From CAWCDJ01 sp963836015 (lineage in GTDB: Bacteria; Acidobacteriota; Terriglobia; Bryobacterales; Bryobacteraceae), in the NCBI GenBank assembly GCA_963836015.1, contig CAWIIF010000002.1, positions 682,001-746,000 of the forward strand: a DNA stretch of 64,000 nt, given 5' to 3'. The translations under genes and the position numbers were made by a program. Shown here piece after piece: positions 1 to 8,743 of the stretch (the first letter of the stretch is position 1; each line of letters begins with the position of its first letter). The notes under the pieces are model-generated. The model made no database searches. It worked only from the letters and a program-made list of their open reading frames with translations, and was not told the origin of the DNA.

Positions 1-1002
1 CGCCGCCACCACTCCCGTGGCCAGCGTGTCGCAGCGCAATATGCCGCCGAAAATATTGATCAGCACGGCCTTGACGTGCTTGTCGGAAAGCAGAATGCGA
101 AACGCGTTTTTTACCTGCTCGGCGCTCGCTCCGCCGCCCACGTCCAGGAAGTTAGCGGGGCTGCCGCCGGCGTATTTGATGATGTCCATGGTGGCCATCG
201 CCAGGCCCGCGCCGTTCACCATGCAGCCCACGGTGCCATCCAGCTTGATGTAGTTCAGGCTGAACCGCGAGGCCTCGACTTCGAGCGGATCCTCTTCGTT
301 GAGGTCGCGCAGTTCCAGCAGTTCCTTGTGGCGGTACAGGGCGTTATCATCGAAGTTGATTTTGGCATCGAGCGCGTAGACCTTCCCGTCCTTGGTCAGG
401 ATGAACGGGTTGATCTCGGCCAGCGACGCATCCATCGCGGTGTACGCCCGCGCCAGAGCCATCATGGCTGCCGCGGCCGCGTTCACGCTGGCCGCTGGAA
501 TGCCGATGCCGAAGGCCAGCTTGCGCGCCTGGTAGGCCAGCAGCCCGAACCCCGGTTCGAGCGTCTCTTTCAGAATCAGCTCCGGGGTCTTCGCGGCTAC
601 TTCTTCGATCTCCATGCCGCCGGCCGCCGAAGCCATGAGCACCGGCTTCCCCTGTACGCGGTCGAGCACGATCCCCAGGTACAACTCGCGCTCGATGGGC
701 AGCGTCTCCTCAATCAACAGGCGCTGCACAATGCGGCCTTCCGGGCCGGTCTGGTGCGTCACCAGCCGCATTCCCAGAATCCGGCGGGCGAGCTCAACGG
801 CTTCCGCGGCGTCTTTCGCCACTTTCACACCGCCGCCTTTGCCTCGTCCCCCCGCGTGAATCTGCGCTTTTACAACTACGCTTCCGCCGATCTCTTTTGC
901 CGCCGCTTCGACTTCCTCCACTGTGAATGCAACCACGCTGCGCGGCACAGGAACGTGGTACTGGCCCAGAATGGCCTTTGCCTGATACTCGTGAATTTTC
1001 AT
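1..1002 (-). CDS. sucC: Succinyl-CoA synthetase (ADP-forming) beta subunit, 3' end cut by window
   Basis: This is the TCA-cycle enzyme subunit that binds nucleotide in its ATP-grasp domain and couples succinyl-CoA hydrolysis to ATP or GTP formation. The protein starts MKIHEYQAKAIL, the standard SucC N-terminus. It carries the ATP-grasp stretch KAQIHAGGRGKGG at about residue 46. Near the window edge it has the typical C-terminal ligase segment INIFGGILRCD. About 334 codons are visible of a usual length near 388, so roughly 55 residues and any following sucD lie outside the window. The start is the ATG at 1000-1002, divergent from trpD across a 51-base gap. No strong Shine-Dalgarno sequence is seen. 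Confidence 0.95.
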   Translation of the reverse strand, partial: MKIHEYQAKAILGQYHVPVPRSVVAFTVEEVEAAAKEIGGSVVVKAQIHAGGRGKGGGVKVAKDAAEAVELARRILGMRLVTHQTGPEGRIVQRLLIEETLPIERELYLGIVLDRVQGKPVLMASAAGGMEIEEVAAKTPELILKETLEPGFGLLAYQARKLAFGIGIPAASVNAAAAAMMALARAYTAMDASLAEINPFILTKDGKVYALDAKINFDDNALYRHKELLELRDLNEEDPLEVEASRFSLNYIKLDGTVGCMVNGAGLAMATMDIIKYAGGSPANFLDVGGGASAEQVKNAFRILLSDKHVKAVLINIFGGILRCDTLATGVVAA

Positions 1003-1053
1003 GGAATTCTGCTTGTGTTAGTATGGCGGAACAGCCAGAAACCCTAATATATC

Positions 1054-2085
1054 ATGTCCCTTTCCCTATACCTGGAGCGCGTCGCGAGCCGCCAGCACCT
1101 GTCCCCGGAGGAGGCCGATGCCGCCATGCAGTCCGTCCTCAGCGGCCAGGCCAGCCAGGCCCAGATCGCGGCGTTTCTGGTTGCTTTGCGGATGAAGGGC
1201 GAGACCTCGGACGAACTGGTCGGATTCGCACGCGCCATGCGGCGGATGGCCGTGCCGGTCGATCCGGGCCTTAACGGGGCCCCGCTGCTCGACACCTGCG
1301 GCACCGGTGGGGACGGTGCGGGAACGTTCAATATTTCGACCTTGGCGGCTTTCGTCGTGGCCGGCGCCGGTATCCACGTTGCCAAGCACGGCAACCGGTC
1401 GGCAAGCGGGAGACCTGGCTGCGGCAGCGCCGACCTGCTGGAATCGCTGGGTATCGACATCGCCCTAACCCCCGAGCAGTCCGCGCGCGCCATCCGCGAA
1501 GTCGGCATCGGGTTTCTCTTCGCCCCTGCGGTGCACACCGCCATGCGCCATGCCCAGCCCGTGCGCGTCGATCTCAAAATGCGCACGGTCTTCAACCTGC
1601 TGGGTCCACTGACCAATCCCGCCTGTGCCACCGCCCAGGTGGTCGGCGCCCCCTCCCCTCACTCGGCCGAATTGTTGGCCTCTGCCCTGGCGGTCCTCGG
1701 ACTTCGGCGCGGATTCGTGGTGCACGGGTCCGACGGACTGGACGAAATCACCACTACGGGATCCACCCTGGTCTACGAAGTCGGCGGCGGCCTGGTGCTG
1801 CCCAGGGAATTGGAGCCGGGAGACTTCGCCGTTCCCCCGGCAAGGCCCGAAGACCTCAAAGGCGGCGACCAGCAGCGAAATGCCGAGATCGCACGCGCCG
1901 TGCTGTCGGGATCGCGGGGGCCTCAGCGGGATATCGTGCTTGCCAATGCCTCCGCGGGACTGGTAGCAGCCGGCCTGGTGGGGACTTTCCTCGAGGGCGC
2001 GGCTTTTGCCGCCCTTTCCATCGATAGCGGCGCCGCCCGGGAGAAAGTGGAAGCACTCGGCCGGTTTAGCCGCTCCCTCCACTAA
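1054..2085 (+). CDS. trpD: Anthranilate phosphoribosyltransferase
   Basis: TrpD transfers phosphoribose from PRPP to anthranilate, the second step of tryptophan synthesis, in the cytoplasm. The 343-residue protein has the usual family length. It shows an N-terminal helical domain, the PRPP-binding glycine loop CGTGGDG at about residues 82-88, and the KHGNRS anthranilate/PRPP motif at 111-116 followed by SGxxGSADLLE. The gene stands alone here, with no other trp gene adjacent, so the tryptophan pathway is probably dispersed in this genome. The start is the ATG at 1054, just after the short divergent promoter region shared with sucC. Confidence 0.96.
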   Translation: MSLSLYLERVASRQHLSPEEADAAMQSVLSGQASQAQIAAFLVALRMKGETSDELVGFARAMRRMAVPVDPGLNGAPLLDTCGTGGDGAGTFNISTLAAFVVAGAGIHVAKHGNRSASGRPGCGSADLLESLGIDIALTPEQSARAIREVGIGFLFAPAVHTAMRHAQPVRVDLKMRTVFNLLGPLTNPACATAQVVGAPSPHSAELLASALAVLGLRRGFVVHGSDGLDEITTTGSTLVYEVGGGLVLPRELEPGDFAVPPARPEDLKGGDQQRNAEIARAVLSGSRGPQRDIVLANASAGLVAAGLVGTFLEGAAFAALSIDSGAAREKVEALGRFSRSLH

Positions 2086-2159
2086 AATCAGATCCGCTTC
2101 TCCGTTTCCGCTGTAAAATATAAGTGGAGCTTGTGCCCCCGGCCGGCAGAGGAGGTTGC

Positions 2160-2294
2160 ATGTCGAGCCTATTTCGGCATCATCGCGTTCCCGGCGCCTT
2201 TACGGGCGCCTTCCTGACCACAAGCGCGCTTTTCTTCACATTGCTGACGCTGATCGTGCTGATTCTCGGGGTCTTCCTGCCCCGGGCGAATTGA
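2160..2294 (+). CDS. Small single-pass membrane protein, 44 aa, unknown function
   Basis: A 44-codon frame starts at ATG 2160, directly preceded by a strong Shine-Dalgarno (AGAGGAGG at about 2148-2155), and ends at TGA 2292-2294. The peptide has a short basic N-terminus (RHHR), then one long hydrophobic segment at about residues 16-40 that should span the membrane, and a short PRAN tail. The gene ends 30 bases before the universal stress protein gene on the same strand, so the two may be co-transcribed. I recognise no family. The ribosome-binding site and the clean transmembrane segment are the reasons for calling it real. Confidence 0.6.
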   Translation: MSSLFRHHRVPGAFTGAFLTTSALFFTLLTLIVLILGVFLPRAN

Positions 2295-2324
2295 CCACGC
2301 GTTTTATACAAAGCGAGGTGTGTC

Positions 2325-3200
2325 ATGCCTGTCCTGTCCAGAATCCTGGCCCCCGTGGAGTTTTCTCCCCGGGACAAGGGAGCGGTTCAATACATCGAAG
2401 CCTTGGCCGGCCATTTCCACAGCGAGGTTGTACTCCTTCACGTGGTAGCCGCTCCTCACGGCGCCTACGCACCTCCCGAGGCGCTTACGTACTCCACCGC
2501 GGGCGACCTGGTGGAGCAACTCGTGGTTCAAAGAACCGCCGACCTCAACACTTTCCTGGTGGATGAATTGAAGGGTTTGACGGTCCGCCGCATCGTGCTG
2601 CGCGGCGATCCGGCGCGGCAGATTGTAGCCTTGGCGGCGCAGGAACACTGCGACCTGATCGTTATGGCCACGCACGGGTATGGTCCCTTCCGCCGGTTCC
2701 TGCTCGGTTCGGTCACCGCCAAGGTCCTCCACGACGCCCGCTGCCCGGTGTGGACCGGACCGCATATGGAGACCGCGCCGCCTCGCGGGACAATTCGTTT
2801 TCGGCGCGTCCTCTGTGCTCTCGACCTCGCTCCGCACAGCCGCGAGGTGGTTGCGTGGGGCGCCGGGTTCGCCCGCGAGTTCGGAGCGGAGCTGGCCATC
2901 GCGCACGCCGTCCCGATGTCCACGGCGAAGATGGGTGGAATGTACTTCGATCCGGACTGGTGCAGGGACGTCAAAGAGCGCGCCCGCGCTTCGATTGCCG
3001 CCATGCAGGTCGACGCGAAGAGCCAGGGCGAGGTCTTCGTGGAAGTGGGCGAGCCGCCCGTGGTGGTGAGCGATGTGGCGCGCCGGATCGGCGCCGACCT
3101 CATCGTAATCGGCCGCGGGGCTCCCGGACTCATGGGCAGGCTGCGCGCCAATTCGTACGCCATCCTGCGCGACTCCCCGTGTGCCGTGGTGGGCATCTAG
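2325..3200 (+). CDS. Tandem-domain universal stress protein (UspA family)
   Basis: The 291-residue protein contains two UspA folds in tandem (about 1-147 and 160-291). Each ends in a version of the nucleotide-binding signature: THGYGPFRRFLLGS at about 117-130, and GRGAPGLMGRLRANS in the second half. The first copy keeps the G-x2-G-x9-G-S/T pattern expected for ATP-binding Usps. The second is degenerate, with R for H and no clear GS. Tandem Usps are general stress-response cytoplasmic proteins, and the ligand or signal cannot be told from sequence. GAGG lies 8 bases upstream of the ATG. It follows the 44-residue membrane peptide closely. Confidence 0.88.
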   Translation: MPVLSRILAPVEFSPRDKGAVQYIEALAGHFHSEVVLLHVVAAPHGAYAPPEALTYSTAGDLVEQLVVQRTADLNTFLVDELKGLTVRRIVLRGDPARQIVALAAQEHCDLIVMATHGYGPFRRFLLGSVTAKVLHDARCPVWTGPHMETAPPRGTIRFRRVLCALDLAPHSREVVAWGAGFAREFGAELAIAHAVPMSTAKMGGMYFDPDWCRDVKERARASIAAMQVDAKSQGEVFVEVGEPPVVVSDVARRIGADLIVIGRGAPGLMGRLRANSYAILRDSPCAVVGI

Positions 3201-3212
3201 AATATCAGGCAG

Positions 3213-4661
3213 ATGCTCCGAAGATCCGTGTTTAACTCACGGGCGGCTTGGCTGCTGCCTGTGAGTGCGTGGCTGGTCCTGGCCGCGGTATCGCTGCTCC
3301 CGGCAGCCCAGCTTCCCAGGCTGAAGGTGAGCGAGAACCGGCGGTTCCTCGTGACCGAGACCGGAAAACCGTTCTTTTACCTTGCCGACACTGCCTGGGA
3401 GCTCTTTCACCGCCTGGATCGCAAACAGGCTTTGGAGTACCTGGATACGCGCGCCGCGCAGCGTTTTACCGCCGTCCAGGCGGTAGCGCTCGCCGAACTC
3501 GACGGAATCACCGTTCCCAACGCCTACGGCAAGCTGCCATTCCTCGACGAAGATCCAACCCACCCGGCCGTAACACCCGGCTCAAACCCCTCCGACCCCC
3601 ATCAATACGACTATTGGGACCATGTCGACTACATCATCGACCAGGCCAACGCGCGGGGGCTGTACGTCGCCTTGCTGCCCAGTTGGGGCAGTTGGGTCAA
3701 CAGCGGCGGGCGCGACAAGAGCTACCTGACCCCGCGGAACGCTCAGGCTTATGGAGAGTTCCTCGGCAAGCGCTACGGAAAGAAGGGCATCATCTGGATT
3801 CTCGGCGGCGACCGCAATCCCGCCGGCTTCGAGGAGACGTGGAGGGCTCTCGCCCGCGGAATCGCCATCGGCGTCAGCGGAAAGGAAGACTACGATGCCG
3901 TGTTGATGAGCTTTCACCCGCGGGGCGGCGCGACCTCTTCCACGTGGTTCCACAACGAGCCCTGGCTCGACTTCAACATGCAGCAGGACGGCCACGGCCT
4001 TCCCGGAAATGCAAAGTCCTGGGAGAAGATCGCCGCCGATTACAGCCGGTCGCCCGTCAAACCGGTGCTCGATGGCGAGCCGCTCTACGAGGACCATCCG
4101 CTCGCCTTTCGGGCGCGCGAGCTCGGATACTCTTTCGACGCCCATGTGCGCCAGTACGCTTACTGGGACACGTTTTCAGGCGCGTGCGGCCACACCTACG
4201 GCAATCATGCCGTGTGGCAGATGTTCGCCCCCGGAAGGAAGCGGGTGAACGGCCCGTTGATGTACTGGCAGCAGGCGATCCACCGCCCCGGCGCCGCCGA
4301 AATGCAGTATGTGCGCGCGCTCCTCGAATCGAGGCCGTATCTGACGCGCGTCCCCGACCAGTCCACTGTCGTGGATCCTCTCGACGGCGCCGATCATATC
4401 GCCGCTACGCGCGGAGACGGCTACCTGCTGGTCTACAGCGCGCAGGGCCGCAAATTTACTGTGCGGATGGGCAGGATCTCCGGCGCTGCCGTGAAGGCCT
4501 CCTGGTATAACCCGCGGACGGGAACCTCCGAGGCCGCAGGCACTTTCGACAACACGGGCGAGCGCGAGTTTGTACCGCCCTCCGAAGGCTTCGGCAGCGA
4601 TTGGGTCCTGGTTCTGGATGACGCCGCCATGGACTTTCCGTCGCCCGGTGCGGCGAAGTAA
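3213..4661 (+). CDS. Secreted DUF4038-type glycoside hydrolase (GH140-like)
   Basis: This 482-residue protein has a hydrophobic signal segment at about residues 12-30. It continues with the opening typical of DUF4038 proteins, in which a substrate is introduced by LKVSENRRFLVTETGKPFFY and a TAWELFHRL motif. It then forms a TIM-barrel-like region, with WILGGDRNP and LDGEPLYEDH as likely active-site segments, and ends in a beta-rich domain that resembles the putative collagen-binding domain that often follows DUF4038. Family members characterised so far act on plant cell-wall pectin side chains (apiosidase, GH140). The actual substrate here is unknown. It lies 12 bases after the stress protein gene and converges on the operon that follows. 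Confidence 0.8.
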   Translation: MLRRSVFNSRAAWLLPVSAWLVLAAVSLLPAAQLPRLKVSENRRFLVTETGKPFFYLADTAWELFHRLDRKQALEYLDTRAAQRFTAVQAVALAELDGITVPNAYGKLPFLDEDPTHPAVTPGSNPSDPHQYDYWDHVDYIIDQANARGLYVALLPSWGSWVNSGGRDKSYLTPRNAQAYGEFLGKRYGKKGIIWILGGDRNPAGFEETWRALARGIAIGVSGKEDYDAVLMSFHPRGGATSSTWFHNEPWLDFNMQQDGHGLPGNAKSWEKIAADYSRSPVKPVLDGEPLYEDHPLAFRARELGYSFDAHVRQYAYWDTFSGACGHTYGNHAVWQMFAPGRKRVNGPLMYWQQAIHRPGAAEMQYVRALLESRPYLTRVPDQSTVVDPLDGADHIAATRGDGYLLVYSAQGRKFTVRMGRISGAAVKASWYNPRTGTSEAAGTFDNTGEREFVPPSEGFGSDWVLVLDDAAMDFPSPGAAK

Positions 4662-4666
4662 CGAGC

Positions 4667-5779
4667 CTACGCCACGGCGCTTACGCGCGCGGCCGCTTCT
4701 GCTACCGCCTTTGCCATTTCGAGCGTGCCGTCCGCCCCGCCCATATCGTAGGTGCGAACGCTGCCGGCCCCGATCACCGCTCCGACGGCCGACTCGATGC
4801 GCTGTGCGACGTCCGCTTCCCCGAGCCATTCCGCCATCATCTTTCCCGCCAGAATGGCCGCCAGCGGATTGGCTTTGTTCTGTCCGGCGTGCTTGGGCGC
4901 GGAACCGTGTGTAGGCTCGAACACCGCGTACTCCGCCCCGATATTTCCGCTGTACGCGAACCCCATTCCTCCCACCAGTTGCGCGCACAGGTCCGAGAGG
5001 ATATCGCCGAACAGGTTGGTGGTGACGATCACATCGTAGCTGTGCGGGTCCTTCAGCAGCCACATGCCCATGGCGTCGACGTTGGCGGTGTCGAACTCGA
5101 TTTGCGGATAACGCGCCGCCACTTCCCGGGCCGCCTCCAGAAACACGCCGCAGGTGGCGCGGAGCACGTTGGCTTTGTGGACCGCGGTCACCTTGCGCCG
5201 TCCGTTCCCGACGGCGTACTCGAAGGCCGCTTCCACGATCCGGCGCGATGCCTCGGGCGTGACACTGCGTATGGAGATGGCCGCGTCCGGCGGAAGGCGC
5301 GCCACGGCAGGCTCGGCGCGGAAAGTCTCCGGTACGCTCGGGTATTCCACCCCGATGTACATGCCCTCGGTGTTCTCACGGAAGACCACCAGGTCGATGC
5401 CGTCACGATAATTGAGGGGGTTGCCGGGCCAGGCGCGGCAGGGGCGCAAGCATATGTAAAGATCCAGCAGTTGCCGCATGCGCACGATCGGGCTGCGATA
5501 GGTCAGGCCGCGCCCTTGCAGATCGGGCGCGAGTTCGCGGCTCGCCTCGCCGGCGGGCTTGGAGGTGATGGCGCCGAAGAAGGCGCAATCGGTGTTGCGC
5601 AGGAGGTCGAGCGTGCGCGCCGGCAGGGCGTCGCCTTCCCGCCGCCAGAACTCCCACCCGATATCGCCGGGCAGGTAGTCGGCATCCAGTCCGGCGGCAT
5701 CCAGCACCAGGCGGGCGGCGGCGGAGACCTCTACGCCGATTCCGTCGCCCGGCAGCCACGCAATCCGGTGTTTAGCCAT
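4667..5779 (-). CDS. Isocitrate/isopropylmalate-family decarboxylating dehydrogenase
   Basis: This 370-residue enzyme belongs to the NAD(P)-dependent beta-decarboxylating dehydrogenases. It has GDGIG near the N-terminus (about 11-15), the substrate-binding run MRQLLDLYICLRP with its conserved arginines, FRENTEGMYIG, the Lys-containing helix VHKANVLR, and the metal-binding aspartates in NLFGDILSD. The C-terminal part includes the conserved FEPTHGSAP adenine-nucleotide loop. The substrate could be isocitrate, homoisocitrate, isopropylmalate, malate or tartrate, and the substrate loop does not match LeuB well enough to decide. Its start overlaps the LeuD-like gene by 8 bases, so it is the last gene of a four-gene operon that also encodes a hydro-lyase and a C-C lyase. 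Confidence 0.85.
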   Translation of the reverse strand: MAKHRIAWLPGDGIGVEVSAAARLVLDAAGLDADYLPGDIGWEFWRREGDALPARTLDLLRNTDCAFFGAITSKPAGEASRELAPDLQGRGLTYRSPIVRMRQLLDLYICLRPCRAWPGNPLNYRDGIDLVVFRENTEGMYIGVEYPSVPETFRAEPAVARLPPDAAISIRSVTPEASRRIVEAAFEYAVGNGRRKVTAVHKANVLRATCGVFLEAAREVAARYPQIEFDTANVDAMGMWLLKDPHSYDVIVTTNLFGDILSDLCAQLVGGMGFAYSGNIGAEYAVFEPTHGSAPKHAGQNKANPLAAILAGKMMAEWLGEADVAQRIESAVGAVIGAGSVRTYDMGGADGTLEMAKAVAEAAARVSAVA

Positions 5780-6299
5780 TCAATGCGGCCTCCCCGAGAT
5801 ATTTCCGCTTGAGGTATGGAATCAGCCCGCCGGCCGCCAGCAGATCGGCCGCGCGCCGGTCGAGCGGGGCCGCGGAAAAACTCCGGTTCTGGCTGAGGTT
5901 GCGAACCTGCCCGCTCACCAGGTCGATTTCCAGGTCGTCACCCGCCCGGCACCCGGCAGTCTCGGCGCAGACAATCGCCGGGAGGCCGAGGTTAATCGCG
6001 TTGCGGTAAAAGATGCGGGCGAAGGACGGCGCAATCACCGCCCCGGCGCCGGCGAATTTCAGCGCCGCGGCGGCCTGCTCCCGGCTCGACCCGCAGCCGA
6101 AGTTGCGGCCGGCCACAATCAGCCCGCCCCCCTGTACACGCTCCCGCAAATCCGGGAAAGCCAGCTCGAACAGGTGCTCGGCGGTCTTCTCGCGATCGGT
6201 AATGTTCAGATACCGGCCCGGGTAGATCATGTCCGTATCCACGTTGTCCCTGAGGACAGCGGCCACCTGGCCGCGCAGCGTCATCTTTCGCTCATGCAT
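5772..6299 (-). CDS. Aconitase-family small subunit (LeuD-like / dimethylmaleate hydratase small subunit-like)
   Basis: The 175-residue protein is the swivel-domain partner of the adjacent LeuC-like large subunit. It shows VDTDMIYPGRYL near the start, the catalytic-site motif GRNFGCGSSREQA at about residues 67-79, and FARIFYRNAINLGLP. Its length is that of the short archaeal-type LeuD/HacB proteins rather than the roughly 200-residue enterobacterial LeuD. The start is the ATG at 6297-6299, which has GGGAG 7 bases upstream and overlaps the end of the large-subunit gene by 8 bases. A longer upstream extension inside the large-subunit gene is rejected. The pair should add or remove water on an alkyl-malate-type acid. 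Confidence 0.87.
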   Translation of the reverse strand: MHERKMTLRGQVAAVLRDNVDTDMIYPGRYLNITDREKTAEHLFELAFPDLRERVQGGGLIVAGRNFGCGSSREQAAAALKFAGAGAVIAPSFARIFYRNAINLGLPAIVCAETAGCRAGDDLEIDLVSGQVRNLSQNRSFSAAPLDRRAADLLAAGGLIPYLKRKYLGEAALNG

Positions 6300-7575
6300 A
6301 CTCGATCTCCCTTGCGATGATGTCCGGGTGCACCAAGTGGCCCGCGATGGCGGACGCCGCCACCACCGCCGGGCTCGCCAGGTACACACCCGAATCCTTG
6401 CTGCCCATCCTGCCCAGGAAATTCCGGTTGGTCGAGGAGACGCATACTTCGCCCGACGCTAGGATGCCCTGGTGGACGCCGACGCATGGCCCGCATCCCG
6501 GCGGGTTGATGATCGCCCCGGCGGCCACCAGCGCCTCCAGATAGCCCAGGCGCATGGCCTCGCGAAGGATCTGTTGCGACGCCGGAATCACGATCAACCG
6601 TGTGCGCGGATGAACCATGCGCCCTGCCACCACCTCCGCCGCCACCGCCAGGTCCTCCAGCCTCCCATTCGTGCAGGATCCGAGCACGGCCTGATGGACC
6701 GGCACCTCACCCAGCGCGGAAAGCGGCTGCACCGAGTCAACGGCGTGGGGACAGGCAATCTGCGGCTCGCGAATATCCTTACCTGCGTCCACACAGATGA
6801 CGCGCTCGTACTGCGCGTCGGCATCCGGGCCGATCATTTTCAGCGGGCCGGAAACCCGCGGCCGCAAGTAATCGAGCAGCACCTCGTCCACCGGTGTGAA
6901 CGCCACCTTGGCTCCCATTTCCATAGAGAGGTTGGCCAGCACCATGCGCGACGCCACCGTCATGCGGCGGATCGCGGGGCCGTCGAACTCCACCGCGCGG
7001 TAATCCGCGCCGGCGGCGCCCAGTTTCCCGATGATGTAGAGGATCAGGTCCTTGGCGGAGATCCATTTTAGGAACTCGCCGGTCACCTCAATCCGCAGCG
7101 TGGAAGGCACCTTAAACCACAGCGACCCTTCTGCCCAAACACCCGCCATCTCGGTAGCGCCGATGCCGGTGGCGAAGGCGCCGAAAGCCCCATGCGTGGT
7201 GGTATGCGAATCCGTTCCCACCAGAATCATGCCCGGCCGCACGTGCCCGTTTTCGGGCAGCACCTGGTGGCAGATACCGCCCCGGCCCACGTCGTAGAAG
7301 CTTTCGATCGCCTGGTCCGCCACGAACTCGCGGACAGCTTTGTGTGTGGCGGCGGTCTTTTCGGACTCGGCCGGGATCCGGTGGTCGAAGATGATGACGA
7401 TCTTCGACGGGTCCCAGACGCGCGACACGCCGATTTCGAGGAAGCTCTTGCGGACGAGGTCGGCATTCTCGTGGCTCATCGCGAGGTCCACGCGCGCGAT
7501 CACGATCTCGTCCGGCTTCACCCGCTCCCGCCCGGCGCCGTGCGCCAGGATCTTCTCGGCAAGCGTCATGCCCAC
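6292..7575 (-). CDS. Aconitase-family large subunit (LeuC-like / dimethylmaleate hydratase large subunit-like)
   Basis: The roughly 427-residue protein is an aconitase-superfamily hydro-lyase with a [4Fe-4S] cluster. The three cluster cysteines sit in LGSCTNGR and PPGCGPCVG. GTDSHTTTHGAFG is the conserved substrate/His segment, and SSTNRNFLGRMG lies near the C-terminus. Length and motif set fit the LeuC/HacA group that works with a separate small subunit. The start is probably GTG 7573-7575, with AAGGAG 7 bases upstream, while the ATG six bases further in is the alternative. The neighbours (ICL-family lyase upstream; small subunit and decarboxylating dehydrogenase downstream) make plain leucine synthesis only one of several options. 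The combination with a lyase resembles the dimethylmaleate hydratase setting of nicotinate fermentation. Confidence 0.85.
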   Translation of the reverse strand: MGMTLAEKILAHGAGRERVKPDEIVIARVDLAMSHENADLVRKSFLEIGVSRVWDPSKIVIIFDHRIPAESEKTAATHKAVREFVADQAIESFYDVGRGGICHQVLPENGHVRPGMILVGTDSHTTTHGAFGAFATGIGATEMAGVWAEGSLWFKVPSTLRIEVTGEFLKWISAKDLILYIIGKLGAAGADYRAVEFDGPAIRRMTVASRMVLANLSMEMGAKVAFTPVDEVLLDYLRPRVSGPLKMIGPDADAQYERVICVDAGKDIREPQIACPHAVDSVQPLSALGEVPVHQAVLGSCTNGRLEDLAVAAEVVAGRMVHPRTRLIVIPASQQILREAMRLGYLEALVAAGAIINPPGCGPCVGVHQGILASGEVCVSSTNRNFLGRMGSKDSGVYLASPAVVAASAIAGHLVHPDIIAREIEYA

Positions 7576-7600
7576 GACGATACTCCTTGTCTGGATGCCT

Positions 7601-8508
7601 TCAGCGGACAACCGCGGGTGCCGGCAGGAACTCCTCTTCCATTGCCCGGTACTCCGGCAGTCCGACGAAGTCGGTGTACTCCTTGAAACCGGCAAGCCGG
7701 GCGGTTTCCCCCGCGAGAAGGCCCGAGGGGGACGCGTGCAGCGCGCCGAAGAACTCCTGGAGCGCGCGGTGCATGACCAGGATCGACGCCACGGGAATGC
7801 TGACCCGCGCCACCCCCATGGCCGCAAGCTCCGGGATGGGTATCAACTCGGTTTTGACGCCGGTGACCCCGTCCATCAGGTTGACCGAGAGCAGACCGCG
7901 CACTTCCCGTACCGCGCGCTCGATATCGGCGCGAGTGCCGATGCCGTCGATGAAGACCATATCGGCGCCGGTATCGAGATACAGGTTGGCCCGGAAAATC
8001 GCCTCGTGCAGGCCGTGAACGGCGTACGCGTCCGTACGGGCATTGATGAGGATGTCCTTCCCGAGGCGCCGGCGCACGTCCACCATGGCACGCACCTTGC
8101 CGGCCATCTCTTCAGCGGGAATGACCTGCTTGCCCTCCATGTGGCCGCAGCGCTTAGGGAAAACCTGGTCCTCGATATTTACGCCGGCCACGCCCAGTTC
8201 GATTAGCCGAACGGTGATTGCCGACGCGTTGACGGCGTTGCCCCCGCCCGTATCGATATCGGCCATCACCGGAATATCCACAGCGCGGCGGATGTGGCCG
8301 GTGATGTCGATGACGTCCTTCATCTCCACCAGCCCAACATCCGGTTTACCGAGCAGGCTGCCGGCCAGTCCGAAGCCGCTGACCTGCACCGCTTCAAAGC
8401 CCGAGCCCTCTACCAGCATCGCGGACAAGGCGTCGTGACAGCCCGGCACCACGAGGGCTTTGCGGCGCTGCAGCGCCGACCGCAGGATGAATGCTCGATC
8501 GATCATAC
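7601..8508 (-). CDS. Isocitrate lyase/PEP-mutase superfamily lyase (2,3-dimethylmalate / methylisocitrate lyase-like)
   Basis: This 302-residue (beta/alpha)8 enzyme of the ICL/PEP-mutase superfamily should cleave or form a C-C bond next to a carboxylate. It has the metal-binding DIDTGGGN, the signature IEDQVFPKRCGHMEGK with KRCGH holding the catalytic Cys of true lyases (absent from PEP mutases), and NARTDAY. KRCGH argues for methylisocitrate lyase or 2,3-dimethylmalate lyase activity. I cannot choose between them. The start is ATG 8506-8508 with GGAG 7 bases upstream. It is the first gene of the four-gene operon and ends 25 bases before the LeuC-like gene. Confidence 0.85.
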
Positions 8509-8700
8509 AGTCGCTCCACCCCATCTATAGCAGATTCGGAGTCGGTTGTCTGGTATCGATCGGAGGCGCTGCCGGTGACAGTCAGGGAGCTTTTACCGCA
8601 CTGGTAACTCTGCAATCACAGACCTTCGGCCGCCTGAGCGGCAACGGCGACCTCGCGAATTCGCCGCGCAGCTTCAGCTCGCCCTCAAGCTGTACCTTTA

Positions 8701-8743
8701 GTAGGGTAGGCCTCCTGGCCTGCCTAGGCGCCGAAGGCGCCCG
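8701..8743 (-). repeat. REP-like double hairpin at the 3' end of the glycosyltransferase gene
   Basis: Two hairpins lie directly after the stop codon of the minus-strand glycosyltransferase. The first is GGCGCC-GAA-GGCGCC at 8727-8741. The second is a stem of about 8 bp (GGTAGGCC / GGCCTGCC with one G-T wobble, TCCT loop) at 8705-8724. The same two-hairpin order occurs at 50728-50770, and the second hairpin recurs at 34082-34133 and 39543-39597. It probably acts as a transcription end or mRNA-stabilising element. Confidence 0.65.

Noticed and set aside
7576..7827. N-terminal extension of the LeuC-like protein
   Set aside because: It overlaps the lyase coding region in another frame, and the family N-terminus begins near GTG 7575 with a good ribosome-binding site.
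8509..8700. Possible small gene or RNA between the lyase and glycosyltransferase genes
   Set aside because: No frame with a ribosome-binding site, no tRNA-like fold and no recognisable RNA were found; it is probably the promoter and leader of the lyase operon.
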